A stretch of DNA of 64,000 nucleotides from Onchocerca lupi. Taxonomy: Eukaryota; Nematoda; Chromadorea; Rhabditida; Onchocercidae. Positions 1 through 13,500 of this stretch are shown here, one piece after another (the stretch's first letter is position 1; every line of letters starts with the position of its first letter). The translations under genes and the position numbers were made by a program. The stretch covers positions 1 to 64,000 of the forward strand of contig JAOVVO010000369.1 of NCBI GenBank assembly GCA_028564675.1. Direction: 5' to 3'. The notes beneath the pieces were generated by a model, which saw only the letters and a list, made by a program, of their open reading frames with translations, had not been told where the DNA came from and made no database searches.

Positions 1-34
<34 letters not shown>

Positions 35-2640
35 CACAAAATGACATAATTCGATAATCTCAGAACTTTGAAAACAGAAATGTAAAACGAATTATCACTA
101 ATGGAAATAACTTTGAGAAAAAAAAAAAGAGATTATTTGAAGTTTGTTTTTAATAATTATACAATTATATTAAAAGTATAGTGCAAATTAGAAATAAAGA
201 GAAATGAAAAACCTAAATGGTATCATAGAGGGAAAGTTAGATGAGGTCATTTTAATGATAAGCCATCAGGAGAGATTGAAGGGAAGAAGGAAAGGTCAAT
301 TTAATGGTCAGTAATCTTGGTGGAGAGCAAAATATGCTGAGGTCAACTGAATCATCAGAGATAGCGAATAAGAGAGAAATAAAGATGAATATTTGTCACT
401 TTTAGAGTCTTCTTCTGCATATTAGACTAACCTTTATCAGATCATCTACTGGATAGCTGATCTTTATCAGATCATCTACTGGATAGCTGACCTTTATTAG
501 ATCATCTACTGATTAGCTGAACTTTATCAGATCATCCAATGGATGGCTGACTGCTACTGTTGTCATTTTAAGTAAAGTTGTCGTTAAACTGTCGCATGTT
601 GTTGATGCATAATTTATCAATTAAATAGGGCGTTATTCTTTCCTCAAAACAAAAACTATCAACCCAACCGGCTGTCTTCGTGATAAAAGAACAAATCCAA
701 AAGGAAACTTTGTCATAAAATTTAAGATGGATTAAATGAAATAATTCATACTAATTATGGATTAAAAATGATTATTTGAAGAGCAATATTACCTAAAAAA
801 AAAAAAAAAAATACAAGAAATAAGGTTAAAGGAGAAGGAAAACATGGTTAAAACTGAAAATGAATTGAAGAAAATGAGAAAAATGATTGGTAAAAATTTA
901 AAAATTTAAAAGAAAAAAAAGAAGAGCGAGGAATAGATGTTAGGAGAGAGTTTCAAGAAGATCAGTTCTTATTTGATGAAATATTGAAATGATATCATTG
1001 ATGAGGAAAAATGAATGATACTCTTGAAATAATACTCTTCAATTACTTCGTAAGATGTAATCCTGATCGATCGAATTGCAAATCAGCATCCATTGATCAA
1101 TTCAATTCGTAGCAAATTTGTTAATTAGAAAGATGGAAATGAAATACACTGTTCAGTGATATTAAATTTGATAACAAGGAAAGATACTGAAATGACTTGA
1201 AATGAAAATGAAATGAGAAATTTTGTCTATAAAGTGAGTAATGTCATTGTCAATTGCAACAAAGTTTAAAGAATAGCAAAGATCATGAGTCATCTCGTTT
1301 CAGAAGGATTCTGTTTCAGAATCTGCTTCAGAATGATTCTACTTCAGGTTATCTTCAGAATCAACACCCAAAATTGTTTTGATCTTTCTTTTTTTCAAGA
1401 TTCTGCAATAGAGCATATGCTTATACTTTTTCCTATTTTTTAAATGTTTTATTTATGGTCTTTTAAAAATATCGCTGTGTTTATAGATAAAAAGATATTA
1501 ATAATCTGACTGTTATCAGGTGAGTAAAGTAAAAGTTTTGATTTCAAATACAGCTTATCAGTAATGATATATATACATTCTATTCGGTTGATAATTTAAA
1601 CTTTTAAATTCACTTCAAAATGTATTTGCTTTTCGAAGAAGCATTTAATCGGCTGCATTCCATTCTTATGTCATATGATAATAGCATCTGATAAAAGTCA
1701 TATGATCGATAAGGACAGCTGTTCATAGAATATCACGAACGTTGAAAGTAAACAGAATCAAAAGACCAATGATCAAACATCAAAGTTGAGTGAATATGAT
1801 TGTAAACAACAAACAATGCAAATAAAACGCGAAAGAGGGATCTGCTTTCAAATGACATAAAATTACGAGCAATATCTCAACCAAATTGATCTCTTCAATT
1901 TTTGCTAAAATTTAATTGAAAATATCATATAAACTTCATTTCTCATAGTAAAGAAAGTGAATTTGTTAATTAATTTATAATTGCAGTAATTAATTTGAAA
2001 ACTTAAGCATAGAAATTGAAATGTTTAATTTCTCTCCATTCCTTAGTAATGTTAAATAATGATAATAATTGATGATAAATCTTGAAAATTGATAATTTAA
2101 CTAAAAGTGGAAAGTATAAGCATTGTTTTTGCATTGTTATTTTTAAATTTTCTACCTCAAAATGTTTCATTTTTTTTTTTAAACTTTTTCTTTAATTAAG
2201 GAAATTTTGTTATATAATGCTCCAAATCATTATGTAGAGCTTTTCATATCGTAATAATTGTAAAATTGATGTAATAACAGATAATAATGGAAAATTAATT
2301 TATTATCAGAAATCGCGAATTTATGGAAAAAAAATTATCACAGTATGAAATAACATATCAGTTTTCTTATCATTCATTGCTTATCACATAGATAGGTAGG
2401 GGACAAGGAACATATCAAATCATTTATACGGAAATTAGATAAATTTAGATAACAATTAATCTTTTTAATTTTTACATTTTAATTTTCTATAAGTTCCAAG
2501 TACTATTTCAATTCGTTTGTTATGTTTTTGAAACTTTTCATCTATTCGGTTTTTTGAATTAATTACTTCTCATTAATTCATATGTAAAGTAATTATGATT
2601 TCTTATAATTAACATTCATTAAATGAATCATCTTAATACT
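1..2640. other. AT-rich intergenic DNA
   Basis: No convincing coding exon was found on either strand. The stretch begins with a T-run of about 30 bases, holds the 30-bp minisatellite at 431-550, and has scattered WGATAA/TTATCW (GATA-type) and AGGTCA motifs. These motifs are short enough to be partly chance in such AT-rich sequence. Confidence 0.6.
431..550. repeat. Minisatellite, four 30-bp units
   Basis: Four head-to-tail units of exactly 30 bp lie at 431-460, 461-490, 491-520 and 521-550. Each follows the pattern nCTTTATCAG-ATCATCTACT-GGATAGCTGA. Units 1 and 2 differ by one base, and units 3 and 4 carry a few more substitutions. The unit length is a multiple of three, but no extended reading frame uses it. 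Confidence 0.9.
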
Positions 2641-2644
2641 TTAC

Positions 2645-2844
2645 TTGTATTGATTATTTTTATCTGAATAAAGATGGAATTCAGATGATATATTCGTATG
2701 AAACATCAATATTGGAATTTTTCTGTTATCCTGAGATGTCTTATACATAACACGGATTTCACGCTGCGGTATGGTGCAATTCCACGTTGGTTTCACGCTA
2801 TGGTAACGTGATTCCGTTCGATATAGTAATTTCTGTTCTTGCAT
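2645..2844 (-). CDS. Possible exon of an unknown minus-strand gene
   Basis: On the minus strand an ATG at 2844 lies 2 nt behind an acceptor (AATTTACAG, 2847 upward) and opens a 66-codon frame ending at a GTAAAG donor at 2644. Base composition is less AT-biased than its surroundings (codons such as CCG, CAG, CGT). The translation begins MQEQKLLYRTESRYHSV and matches no family I know. Two further open stretches on the same strand (3083-3304 and 3442-3651) also look mildly protein-like, but I could not join them to this exon in a consistent phase. It could be a first exon of a gene with leader trans-splicing, a decayed gene, or chance. Confidence 0.2.
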
Positions 2845-5800
2845 TACTGTAAATTGGATTCAGGAAAATTTTTTCATGTATGATTCGCTTCTATTCCGGT
2901 AAATTTTTCCAACATCGTTTTCCTTTGTAACGAATTCATCATTTCGTATTTTTTCTCGCGGACAAATCTTTTATCGAATTAGTCTTTTATCAAAAATTGT
3001 ATACATTTTATTCTTTTACCTGGCTTCTTTAACGATTTTCCGATTCATGCATTTTTGAATATTTCGAATTTTCTATCGGTTTTCATGAAGATTCGTTCTG
3101 GAACTTAAATCTGAACTCTGAACTTAAATCATCGCATTCAATTTTTAACAAATTTCTTTCTGAGAAAATAAGCAAATTTTTTGCATGATTCTTCTTCATT
3201 CCATTATTATTCTCTAAGCATTCAATGGTATTGAGATATATATTGCAGGCTTTTTTTTTCATGAAAATTTTGAATTTTTCCCGGTGAATATTTCTGATAA
3301 TCACTGATTAAGATATCACCAATCATTTTCTTTGTTTTGATGATTAGAATGATCTATCATTTGCGTCATATTGATGCTCGTTTCAATTTCTTAACGTGAA
3401 AAATTCATTTTCGACAATTTGGCGAACAGATTTAGATGGCTTTAATCTTTCATTCTGCGATGATTAATTATAAGATTTATTATCATATCAGTGCACTGAT
3501 CTACGACATCACATGAATTATTCCGATTGCTCAAAAATACTTTGCTGCAATCATTTTTCGGATATTTGAAATATCGATCCAAATATTTTTCATCCATAAT
3601 CAATCCTAAATATTCCACATCTGAAATTGTCATCTTTTGTTTGGATTTCAACTTGTCAAGACATCTTTGATTTCACTCTGAAAGAATATATGGCACAATA
3701 GTTCTGGAAACTATTTTTCGATTCTTCTGACTTATAAGTTCAAATTTGGCAGCTTAGATTTTTCAGATTCTTTTTTATAAAGATTTTGAGTAATTTTCCT
3801 AATAATTTTACACCTGAAGATATTTTGTTCAGCTAATTATCGTTTAATACACTTATGGGCTCTTTCTTGATTTGCTATTGGCTAAATAGTTTTCAAAATA
3901 AGTAACAAAATTATCAGCTTTTAAGCTTCTTACATCAAATTTCTAACAAAATTGATAAAATTCCTTATTTTTTATGGAAACATTTCAAATATGAAAATTT
4001 AAATCTTTTAAAATTAAAAATTTAACAAAAATTCTTGCTATGCCATTGCTAGCAAATTGATCTTTTGATAATTTTCTATGGAATTAGGATGTTTATTTTA
4101 ATTAGTTTGCGAAATATATTCCTAATTAAAACTCTTTTGCAGCTGACTTTTTTAAATTTCAAAAATGTGAAAATTAGCAATTTCAACGATCATAGATGGC
4201 TTTTTTAGCCAATTCTAATTGCTATTTTTACTTAGATGATTTTTTAAGTTTCAGAAAATGGAAGAGATTGGAACTTAGCAGATTTCATAAAAATATTTGC
4301 ATAATTTTATTTTAATTCTTTGAAATTTCAATCATTTTAATTCAAATATTACAATTCAACGGTTCCTGTAGCGTTAGAAGCATTGTAATATGAAAATTTC
4401 ATTTGTCAATTTAATTGAAATATTTCGAATGCTTGAATTAATTCTTGCTTTTCATATTCACTATTATTAGATAACCTGATACAGTAAGCGTTTTGATATA
4501 TATTGTTATTTCGAGAAATCTGTCAGTCCATTGTTTGAGGTCAAAGGTTTTTATTTAGCACAAAAATTACAAATTTTTGGTGATGGAGTTTCGGCTAAAC
4601 ATTTTTCTATGAATTTTATTAATTTATGCTAAAATATGATGTAAAATATGAATGTTAACAAAGTTTGAAATAATTTTGATCCCAAATATGATTCTTAGAA
4701 AAAAAAATTATTTAAAATAATTTTGATCTCAAATCTAATTCTTTTTCATTTTTATTTCAAAACTTTCATCCAAATCAACAATTTTTTTCAGCCTAATTTT
4801 ACGACTTTCATAATTTGTTTATTCCAAAGTTTTTTGATTTTAAAATAGACTGAGTCTTTCGATTTGCTCCACAAAAAACCACCGTGTGATTTGATCTTGT
4901 TGGTACCATTGTAGTTCATCGATACTATTTGGATCAGATCAGAGTGCTTTTGTTCGTGATGAGCTACATTCATCTTTTCGCATTTTCAAATTTCTTTTTT
5001 CAAATTTAAAAATAGCAGAAATAATTAATGAGTTTAAAAGTACTAAACAATCAGCTTAATAAGTTCAGCAGATCGATAAATCAATAATGAATAAATCATT
5101 CAAATATGAGTTAATTAAATAGACAATTCGGTGAACAGAATGAAGGACTGAATATCCCGGTACTTCTCAATGATAAAATAATGCATTTCAGGTGGAATAA
5201 TTGGTTTGAAAGGTGAAGATGAACAGAATAATCTGAGGTCAATGAAAGGATTATTGATGCAGATGACCGATAAGTAAAGGTACGTAATTTACTTATTATA
5301 CCTGTACTTTTCATTGCTATGGCAGTAGATAATTCTAAGGTATCCATTTGATAATTATTTATTGATTAAGATGAAGAAAGAGAATTTGCAAAAAAAGTTT
5401 GAAAAAAATAAGCAAAAAGGTAAAAAGAAGAGAACGAAAGCAATTTTTCCATAATTTAATTTAGTTGATAAATATAAGCGAACAATGGAAAATTTTCCAA
5501 TCTATTTGATTAATTGGAAAAAATAATTTTTTGTCAAAATTCTTGTCCAATAATCATTTCGAGAAAAATTTTCTTGGAAGTAAAAGAAAAAATGTTCCAA
5601 TTTTAATTTATATTCTTTAGCAAATAATAAATCTCAAATTTTGCGACTGTTTTTTTTTTTTTCCTTACTTTTTCATCATTGAACTTTTTTTTTTTTGTGA
5701 AAGTGTTGGCAAATTGAGATACAGAGGTTGAAAAATGTTATTTCATAGTTTGCTATTTAATATTTTTCATTATAGCAGCAATTTTAATTGCGAATTTTCA

Positions 5801-6066
5801 GTAATTAAATGATAACTGATAAGTTTGAGTAAATAACAATTCTTTTATCCTATGATATTCATATTGTCGCCTTTTCTCCGCGTGATAAGTGATTGATAAC
5901 ACATCTCGAGTTGAATTTCGTTTCATCAGTTTTTTTTTTTTTTTTTTTGAAATTTAGCATTTTTGAAATTTTCTTTCTAGAATTACAAGCGCAGAATTAC
6001 AATTTATGGGAGATATTTTCGTCATAGAAGTTCTTATATTTCAATTTTATAACTAAAATGGTTTCA

Positions 6067-6089
6067 TATATATATATATATATATATAG
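6067..6089. repeat. (TA)n microsatellite
   Basis: An uninterrupted TA dinucleotide run of about 11 units. Confidence 0.9.
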
Positions 6090-7282
6090 ATCTTTAAAAA
6101 AGCAAAAAATGCTTGAAAATTTTAAAAATTTGAGCTTTCATTAAAATAACAAACTTGCCAAGATTAATGTCATCTATAATTAGAAACAAAATTAGAATAT
6201 CATAGTTTCTTTTTTCAAAATTTTCAATGCAAATTTTTGTCAAGATAATTAGAATTCATTCAGAAATAATAGGTTTATATTTCTTAAATTTGAAAATGAA
6301 GCTTTTCTTCGTCACAAAATTTCAGCGATCGGAAAATACTGATGAAATTCATAAAGCAAAGTGCAATTATAGCGATGATCAATTTAAGTCTCCAATTGAA
6401 GATCAATTTGAATTGAAAATATTTTTGATAAATAATTTAATTCCATATAGAAATTTATTTCTATTCCTGAGCTAACGGGTCTTTCAATTCTCATTGAAAA
6501 ATTCGATTTTGTAAGAATTGATTAATTTCAGCAGCGGAATGCTTATTAAAATTTCCTTCAAAATTATCAATCCATATCAGAAAAAGAATCAATCATGAAT
6601 TTCATCTTTTCATCATGAAAAATCGCCATCATTCATACTTTCAACAATAGTTATCTTGTTAAACAATTAATAGATTATTTTATTGTCAAAATTTCAAACA
6701 AAACAAAAATGATTCGACTCGTTCAGGTGAATATGAATCTTCTTTTATTAACATTTATATAAGAATTGATCTAACAATTGTGATTGTTCTCTATACTCGA
6801 AATTTTTTGGATTTTTCTAAATTTTTGAATTTTTCTAAATTTTTATTCTCTATATTAATCTTTGTTCTCTAATTTGTTTCAAATTTAAACTAAAAAATGT
6901 GAAAATGAAGAAAATTGCAGTTAAGTAAGTGACATTTGAATCTAACTTTCGTTTGCCCTTTTAACTAACTGAAACGCAACAACATGCATTGCATGTTTAG
7001 TGCAAGTTTTGCAGTTCATTGAAATTTGCGATAGAATAGAGGAAGTAGCATTTGAGGGAATTCTTTAGAAGGGATTTGAATATAATAACGAACGAAATCT
7101 ACGATTAATGAATTGTGCTTTGCCGTATCAGAATAACGATTAATGGATATATGTGTTGTAATGATTTGCCGTAAAAGTGACAGCTGATGTGCACGCAGTT
7201 TGCAGTAGCAATCGACTTGCATCATCAACTTGCATCTAAAACATACCAAGTTGATGATGACGATATCAGATGGATAGATGAA

Positions 7283-7308
7283 TGGATGGATGGATGGATG
7301 GATGGATA
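7283..7308. repeat. (TGGA)n microsatellite
   Basis: About six and a half perfect TGGA tetranucleotide units, with degenerate units extending left to about 7270. The minus-strand 115-codon open frame across it reads repeated Ser-Ile-His-Pro and is probably an artefact of the repeat. Confidence 0.9.
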
Positions 7309-10300
7309 TATTTGTTGATCCAAAGTGTTGCCGATTGCTTTTCGAATTCGCTTCCAATTCCATTTTTACGATTTATCCATCATTTCGCTAAAATTAAATT
7401 CACTTTCAAGAAATGATTGATCAATTCAGAAATTATCATTTTCAACTCTTCGAATAAAAATAGTATTGATATGAGAGATAAAACTTTTATCATTGAAAAT
7501 ATTTCATCCCACTATTATCAATTAATTAATGATTAAATAAATAAGTGGAAAAAATTTTACTTGAAATTTTATTGTTATTTCTTTAATCATTATTATTTCA
7601 TTTCCGGTAAGATTTATAAAATAAATTTAACATTTGATAGACTCCTTTATATTCAAAATTTTTTCTTTCATACGGTTTATAATTCATTTAAATTTAAAAA
7701 AAAAAAAATGCATTAATTCAAATTAATTCATCAAATCAATCGTTCACAAATTGTCTCTTCAATTGGCTCGTAATTTTATAAATAATTGAAATATATGAGC
7801 TTTTATTATTTTATACAAAAAAAAAAATAAAATCTTAGAATAGCTAAATTTTTGAGATTTTTTCTCAAATTCCTATTTCTAAATCGTTTTTCCTTTTTTT
7901 TTTTTGTTTTGTTTTGAAAACAGTCATTTCAAAGGAAATTTTCTCGAATAATAATTGAAATTCCTGAAATTTTTCAGTAGTTTGGACCATGTTAATCATA
8001 ATTCACGCTGTCTACTGATAAAATTTGTTTTTTTTTCAAATAATTTTTCTTACGGAAATGTAGATAGAAGAAGTTGGAAAATTCCGGAGATTTGGATTTC
8101 CGGAAAAATGATTGATAGCCCACGTATATTGCAAAATGTTATTTCAGTTAAAAATTAGATGAAAAGTTAGGTTATACAAAAAAGTAGGAAGTTAAGACTT
8201 TAGCTGTTCTCGAATTCGGGTGCATGTAATGATTGATAAGGAAGTAGATGATAATTTTTGGCAAATTTAGAATTTAATTAATTTGAAATTATACAGAATT
8301 TATTATTTTCACAATTTCTCGAAATTTCTTCGTTATTTTATTCTTTAAAGTTAAACCATAGTTACATTTGAAGATGGCTAAAAGTCTTGGCCAAACGAAT
8401 TAATTTTTTTAGATTTATTGGCTGAAATAAATCAAAATATTCTGTTCTATTTGATTATTGATGAAAAAAAATTCAATAATTTTAAGGTTATCCTTTTATG
8501 AAAAGGATATGCTTGGTGATATTTCAAATGAAATGAATTATTTCAGCTATGAAATAATTCAATTTTTTCAATTTTAAATTTGTTTAAATATTTGAAATTG
8601 CATTTTCTTGTTTGCTAAATCAATTACAATAAAGTTTTTTGAAGTGAATTATCAAAATATCAAATAATTTAAAATTTTCATGTGATTTTTTATTATTTTA
8701 CATATCGTATTGTGCAAATAATTCTTCTGGACATGAAGTGATGATGCAATCAAAAAAAAACAAGATAGAAAAAATGAAAATTGAATGTTTCAATGAGATT
8801 TATCGATAATTGGTGAAGTTTGGATCTAAAAAAAAAAAAAAAGATATTTCGAATATTAATAGATTTATTAAACTTTCATTAGAATATTTTAAATTGGAAA
8901 AATAATTTTCAATTGAATATTTGCAAAGTAGATCAGTTTGATTGTAAATTGTAGTAACAAAATATTTATGAAATGATAAGAGCTTGATTGACATCAATGA
9001 TAAGATTAATCAATTTTCTTGAACTTCTTTTGTCATATTACAGTATATTTTGATGAGACATTTATTTTTTGATCATTCATAAAATATATGACTTGATTTA
9101 AGTTGGATATTGAAGCAAATGTAAGCATTCATTTTGAAACATAAGTAAGTATTACTTATGATCAGTCATTATTAAAAGTTATACGAACTAGTAATCAATA
9201 TTTGAAATATTTAAAATAACATTTATATCGTGATATTTTCCTACTTTAGCTTTCATTCTATTTGGATCAATAAGTGTTTTTTTTTCTCCGCATAAATTTT
9301 AAATTTTAAAAAAGGCGCAAAATTTAAGTTTCAAATACAATAATTTTAAAAAGAAGTAAAATATGCATAAAACATATCAAGTATCTTTTCTTTTCCATAT
9401 AACTTGCATAATCAATTTATCCGTTTTCCATGTTTCCTAGCAATTAATTAGCAATTAATGTTATTTATGTGAGATTTCAATGCTTCATAACATCGTTTTA
9501 TCCTATTACCAAGTTTCTTTTATTGACTTATCATATCGTTCTTGTTATCACTATTTGTGAAAATGTATTCATTATTGAATTAACTCTTTCACTTATTCCA
9601 TTACATTACTTGATATTATCACAAAGTTATCAGCAAATTTACCTGTAGTTTGATATTAATTGATTGATGCTATTCTTGAGGAGAAATTGATCGAAAACAA
9701 GCAACATTATTTTTATACTTTCAGAAAAATTCGTATTTTTCAATTTTTCAAATTTCTGCTTCAAATTTATTCCATTCTCATTTAAATTAATACATTTGAC
9801 ATTGAGAATTCTTATTCCAAGCCATTTTATAAAGCACAAGTGCACAATTAATCTAAAAATTCAAATAAAAGTTTGAATTAGTAAAATTTCACAAATTAAT
9901 TTTTCAAAAATTCAATTTTTTGGAATTTTAAATAAATCAAAAATTTTTTTTACATGCAGCTATTTAATTCAAAACAATAAGATAAAGAGATAAAATGTAG
10001 CGTTTTAGTAGCGCATTCAACGATATATTTTATATATGAAAGTTGGAAAAGTTTTTGACGGGATCGAAATCTAAAATTCGTCCTTCATTTACATTCATCA
10101 ATATTTAACCATTTATTTTTATCATCAATAGTTAACCAGTTTTTGCAAAATAATTGATGATAAATGATAAGCGAAAAGATGAAATATTTCAAGATATGAA
10201 ATTTGGCTTATAAATACACAACGGTTAACAGATGGTTTGATTTTTTGGAACAGATGGTTTTTGAATTTAAAAAAATTTTTTTTCATTTAAAAATAAATTT

Positions 10301-11212
10301 TTATCCAAGAGCTGCAGAAATAACAGTTGCAATCAACATGTACGAAACATACAAATAGACCGAATAAACGATATAATGTTGATCGTTTTGCCAAAAAGCT
10401 CATTAATTAAATCTTAAGATTAAAATAATTCGTGCAAAAATCTCGAGAAAATTCAAGAAATGTGTTGTTACATGTGCATTTGCAACGAGAGTTGGTACTT
10501 CGATTAGAGCAAAAACATTATTTAACAAAATAATTGAAATGAAATATGACTTGCTTGTTTGCACCATTGTTCATCTTATATTCTCAAACAGTTACTCATC
10601 TGCAAGTTACATATGCGCGCAGAATTGCAAATATTTGCACGAATAGCATGCATTGGCAGGAAAAATGAGAAGTGAAATTATTTTTTCAATCTTCATGCTC
10701 ATCCAGTTTTTTTTTTTTCTTTTTTCAAGAAACTTTTACAATCAAGTTACTCAACATTTCAAATATTTTCAATATTTCCCTCCTTTTTCCTTTTTTTTTT
10801 TTTTTTTTCAATTTTCTTTTTTCATTTTTTGCTTGAAAAATTTTCCGAAAATGCTAATACTTCAGCGAAAATGGTCATATTAATGATATAATGAAAATAT
10901 TGAACGATTATCAGAATTACATGAAATTATCCAACTATTACTGTCATAAACTTCAAGGTCTTGCCATATCTTTTAGTCAACAATTAAACGACATTTGTCT
11001 GTTATACGAAAACAATTTAAAGATTTAACATATTCATTCATTCGTTCCACTTATGTATTCACAACGAATTATTTTATTTTTAAATTTTTTTTTTAAAATG
11101 TTTAATTTGTCTATTGAAATCTTTGCTTTCAATCACCATTATTCCTTCCATTTTTTTTTCTTTTTTTTTTTTTTTTTTTTAATTTTAGTTAAACTCAAAA
11201 TTTGGGAGAAAT

Positions 11213-11318
11213 TTTTTTTTTTTTTTTTTTTGCAATTATAAAAATGGCAATAATCAATCATAAAATGACAAATGAAAAAGAATGCTAAATTTTTAGTTGC
11301 AAAAAAAAAAAAAAAAAA
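11213..11318. repeat. Poly-T / poly-A foldback
   Basis: A T-run followed by GCAA (ending about 11237) is mirrored by TTGC followed by an A-run (about 11297-11318). This gives about 22 complementary bases plus a partly matching TATAAAAAT/ATTTTTA extension, separated by roughly 60 nt. It may be a relic of a foldback element or two independent homopolymer tracts. Confidence 0.5.
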
Positions 11319-11883
11319 CAAAAAATTCTTTTACACGACACTATTGTTTTTTGAATCATAGAGTGAATTCAATTAAAAGGAACAATTTCAGGAAAATTGA
11401 CATTTTAAGCAATTCACTCACAACATTCTCATGATATTCGATTCTGTTTCGCATATGCTTTTATTGATTCCGGAATTAGGACCTGTATAAAATCCCGATA
11501 ATTCAATTTATTTCACTTTTTGCCTTCTTTCCCACTTTTTATTACTTCATGTTAATATTTCAGGTCGAAAAATTGAAACCACAATCGATAAGAAGTTTTA
11601 ATCACTTGATTATTTTACTTCTTTTCATCTGCTCATTGTAAAGTGAGCATATTTCTTACATTCAACATTTTTAAATTTCAATTTTTCTTTCTTTTTTTTT
11701 TTTTTTTTTTTCAAATTACGAATTTTTAAAATCATTTTTTCGTCTGTTGAAAGTATGAATTTTTTTCAAACTCTAACGCCATTTTCATTCATTCACACTG
11801 ATTATTGCTGGTTTTGTGAAGGCTAAATATTCGAAGCGGATGTATCTGTGTCTGTTATGTACATGCTGCACTTCAAATATTCA

Positions 11884-11945
11884 AGATCTCGAGAGTAGAG
11901 TTTGAGACTGTCGAATTCGAGAGTCTCGAACTCTTTTCTTGCTTT
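11884..11945. repeat. CTCGAG-rich inverted repeat
   Basis: A 13-nt arm at 11897-11909 pairs with 11922-11934 with one mismatch around a 12-nt loop. The segment contains CTCGAG, ATTCGAG and TCTCGAA. Similar sequence (CTCGAGA...TAATTCGAGATT, CTCGAGAC) recurs at about 15416-15470 inside intron 1 of the MTCL-like gene. The function is unknown. Confidence 0.45.
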
Positions 11946-13486
11946 CGATCAGTTTAGTTCGACAAAATCTCGAAATATAATTCAGTTCATAGTTATTTTT
12001 TATTCTTTTTCCAGCTAGTATGAAATTTTCTCTAGAAAGAATGGAGATATTTCTGCATTATTACAAATATCTCTTCCAAATTTTCTTTTTTTTTTTTAAC
12101 TTTCAATTCTTCTACGATCATATTTCATCCTATTTCAAACTTTTTTAATCAATTTTTTTTTGCTTTTCATTGATTTTTATTTAATTACATTAGTTTTTAT
12201 GTCATTTATTTCTTGTATATTTCCATTTCCTTCCCTCAGTAGCAGTTATTTTAAAATAAATCTTAGAGCAATTACTAACAATCACAAGCTCTTAATGTTT
12301 AAATTAAAAAAAAAAAAAATTCCAGAATATTAAATATTTATAAATCAATATTATTTATCAATTTCTTCTATAAAAAAAAATTTTCGAATTTATTCAATTT
12401 CTGCTGGTAATAACTATAAAATAAACATATCTTGAATGCTTTGAAGCATATGTTTGTGACAAATTAAAGTGAATTCTATGAAATTCATTTATTCTTTTAA
12501 ATTCAATCGAATACTTTCTTTTTTTTTCGATGAATTAAATCGTTTTTTCGTTAATTTTAACTAACTCATCAATTCATTTATCATTTAGCTGTTAACATCA
12601 AAAGCTGATAAAATGTTTTTTACGTTGCGTTTACGTAATTTGTGTTGCCTATCAAACTGATGTTTATCATTAAAAAACTTTAAAATTAAAAAAAAAAAGC
12701 ATAAGATTGTTTATTAAATGATTTCACTTCTTTTAAAGATGACCAATTTATTTGTCAAAAATTCAAGAAATTTCTTATACAAAATCAGTTTTTTCTTCAA
12801 CAAACAAAAATTCAATAGAAAATTTTATGTCATCCGTAATGAATTCTAGGAATTAATTCCAATTTTTCATAAAACAATCGTTTGTTCTTTTTTTTTTTTT
12901 TTTCACATATTTTCACAATATTAAATTAAGTTGAAAAATGAATGAAATTATTGATGTAACGATAAATGTCGCCAGCAACTTGTTTATTTATAGTATTTTT
13001 ATTCATCTCATCTAATTAAATCCTTTATGAAATATTTAATTGAGCTTAAAGTTGGAAAACTTTAATTGTAATCGTTAAAGTTACCATACAATAAGATAGT
13101 TTGTTGTAGAAATACACAGCTAATTCCGTTTTCTCGATTTATTTCAAAGAAAATAATTTGAAATTCTTTAATATTTGCCAAAAAAAAAAAAAAAATTTAA
13201 AAAGACATTGCTGCTCGACTTAAAAAGTCTGTAGCAATAACTTAATTTCAGAACTTTCAAAAATTTCAGATAATTTATTCAGCACAAAAATTAGTACATA
13301 ACTAGTAGTTTCGAAAAAAAAAAAGGATGAAAATTTGAAAGTTCTGATTGGCAAAATCTCTGACTTATATTCTTAAGCATTGAAAAAGTACTTTCTAACT
13401 GATATCCAAAAAATGATCTATCAAAATGTCGCAAATTTCGTCGTAAATGTGAATCCATTTTTTGCTATCTGAAATAATATTCAAAT

Positions 13487-13500
13487 GATATTGCAGTTAT
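13487..13500 (+). promoter_or_regulatory. Candidate spliced-leader acceptor before the MTCL-like ATG
   Basis: The sequence ATATTGCAG ends at 13496 and is followed by only TTAT before the ATG at 13501. An acceptor 4 nt ahead of a start codon with no obvious upstream coding exon is the usual picture of nematode SL1 trans-splicing. It also supports this ATG as the start. A cis-spliced upstream exon remains possible. Confidence 0.5.

Larger units (their letters stand above)
3660..13490. other. Long AT-rich intergenic region
   Basis: About 10 kb with no recognised gene. It contains a (TA)n run, a TGGA microsatellite, many homopolymer tracts, a poly-T foldback near 11.2 kb and CTCGAG-rich sequence near 11.9 kb. 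A short acceptor-preceded open stretch at about 6330-6475 (+) and an ORF at 7955-8158 (+) show no recognisable product. The part just left of 13,490 should hold the promoter of the MTCL-like gene, but no TATA box or other core element stands out. Confidence 0.5.

Noticed and set aside
7016..7363. 115-codon minus-strand open frame
   Set aside because: Its middle is produced by the TGGA microsatellite (Ser-Ile-His-Pro repeats), and no domain or splice structure is visible.
11053..11321. Opposed open frames in poly-T/poly-A DNA
   Set aside because: They translate as poly-Phe or poly-Lys from homopolymer runs.
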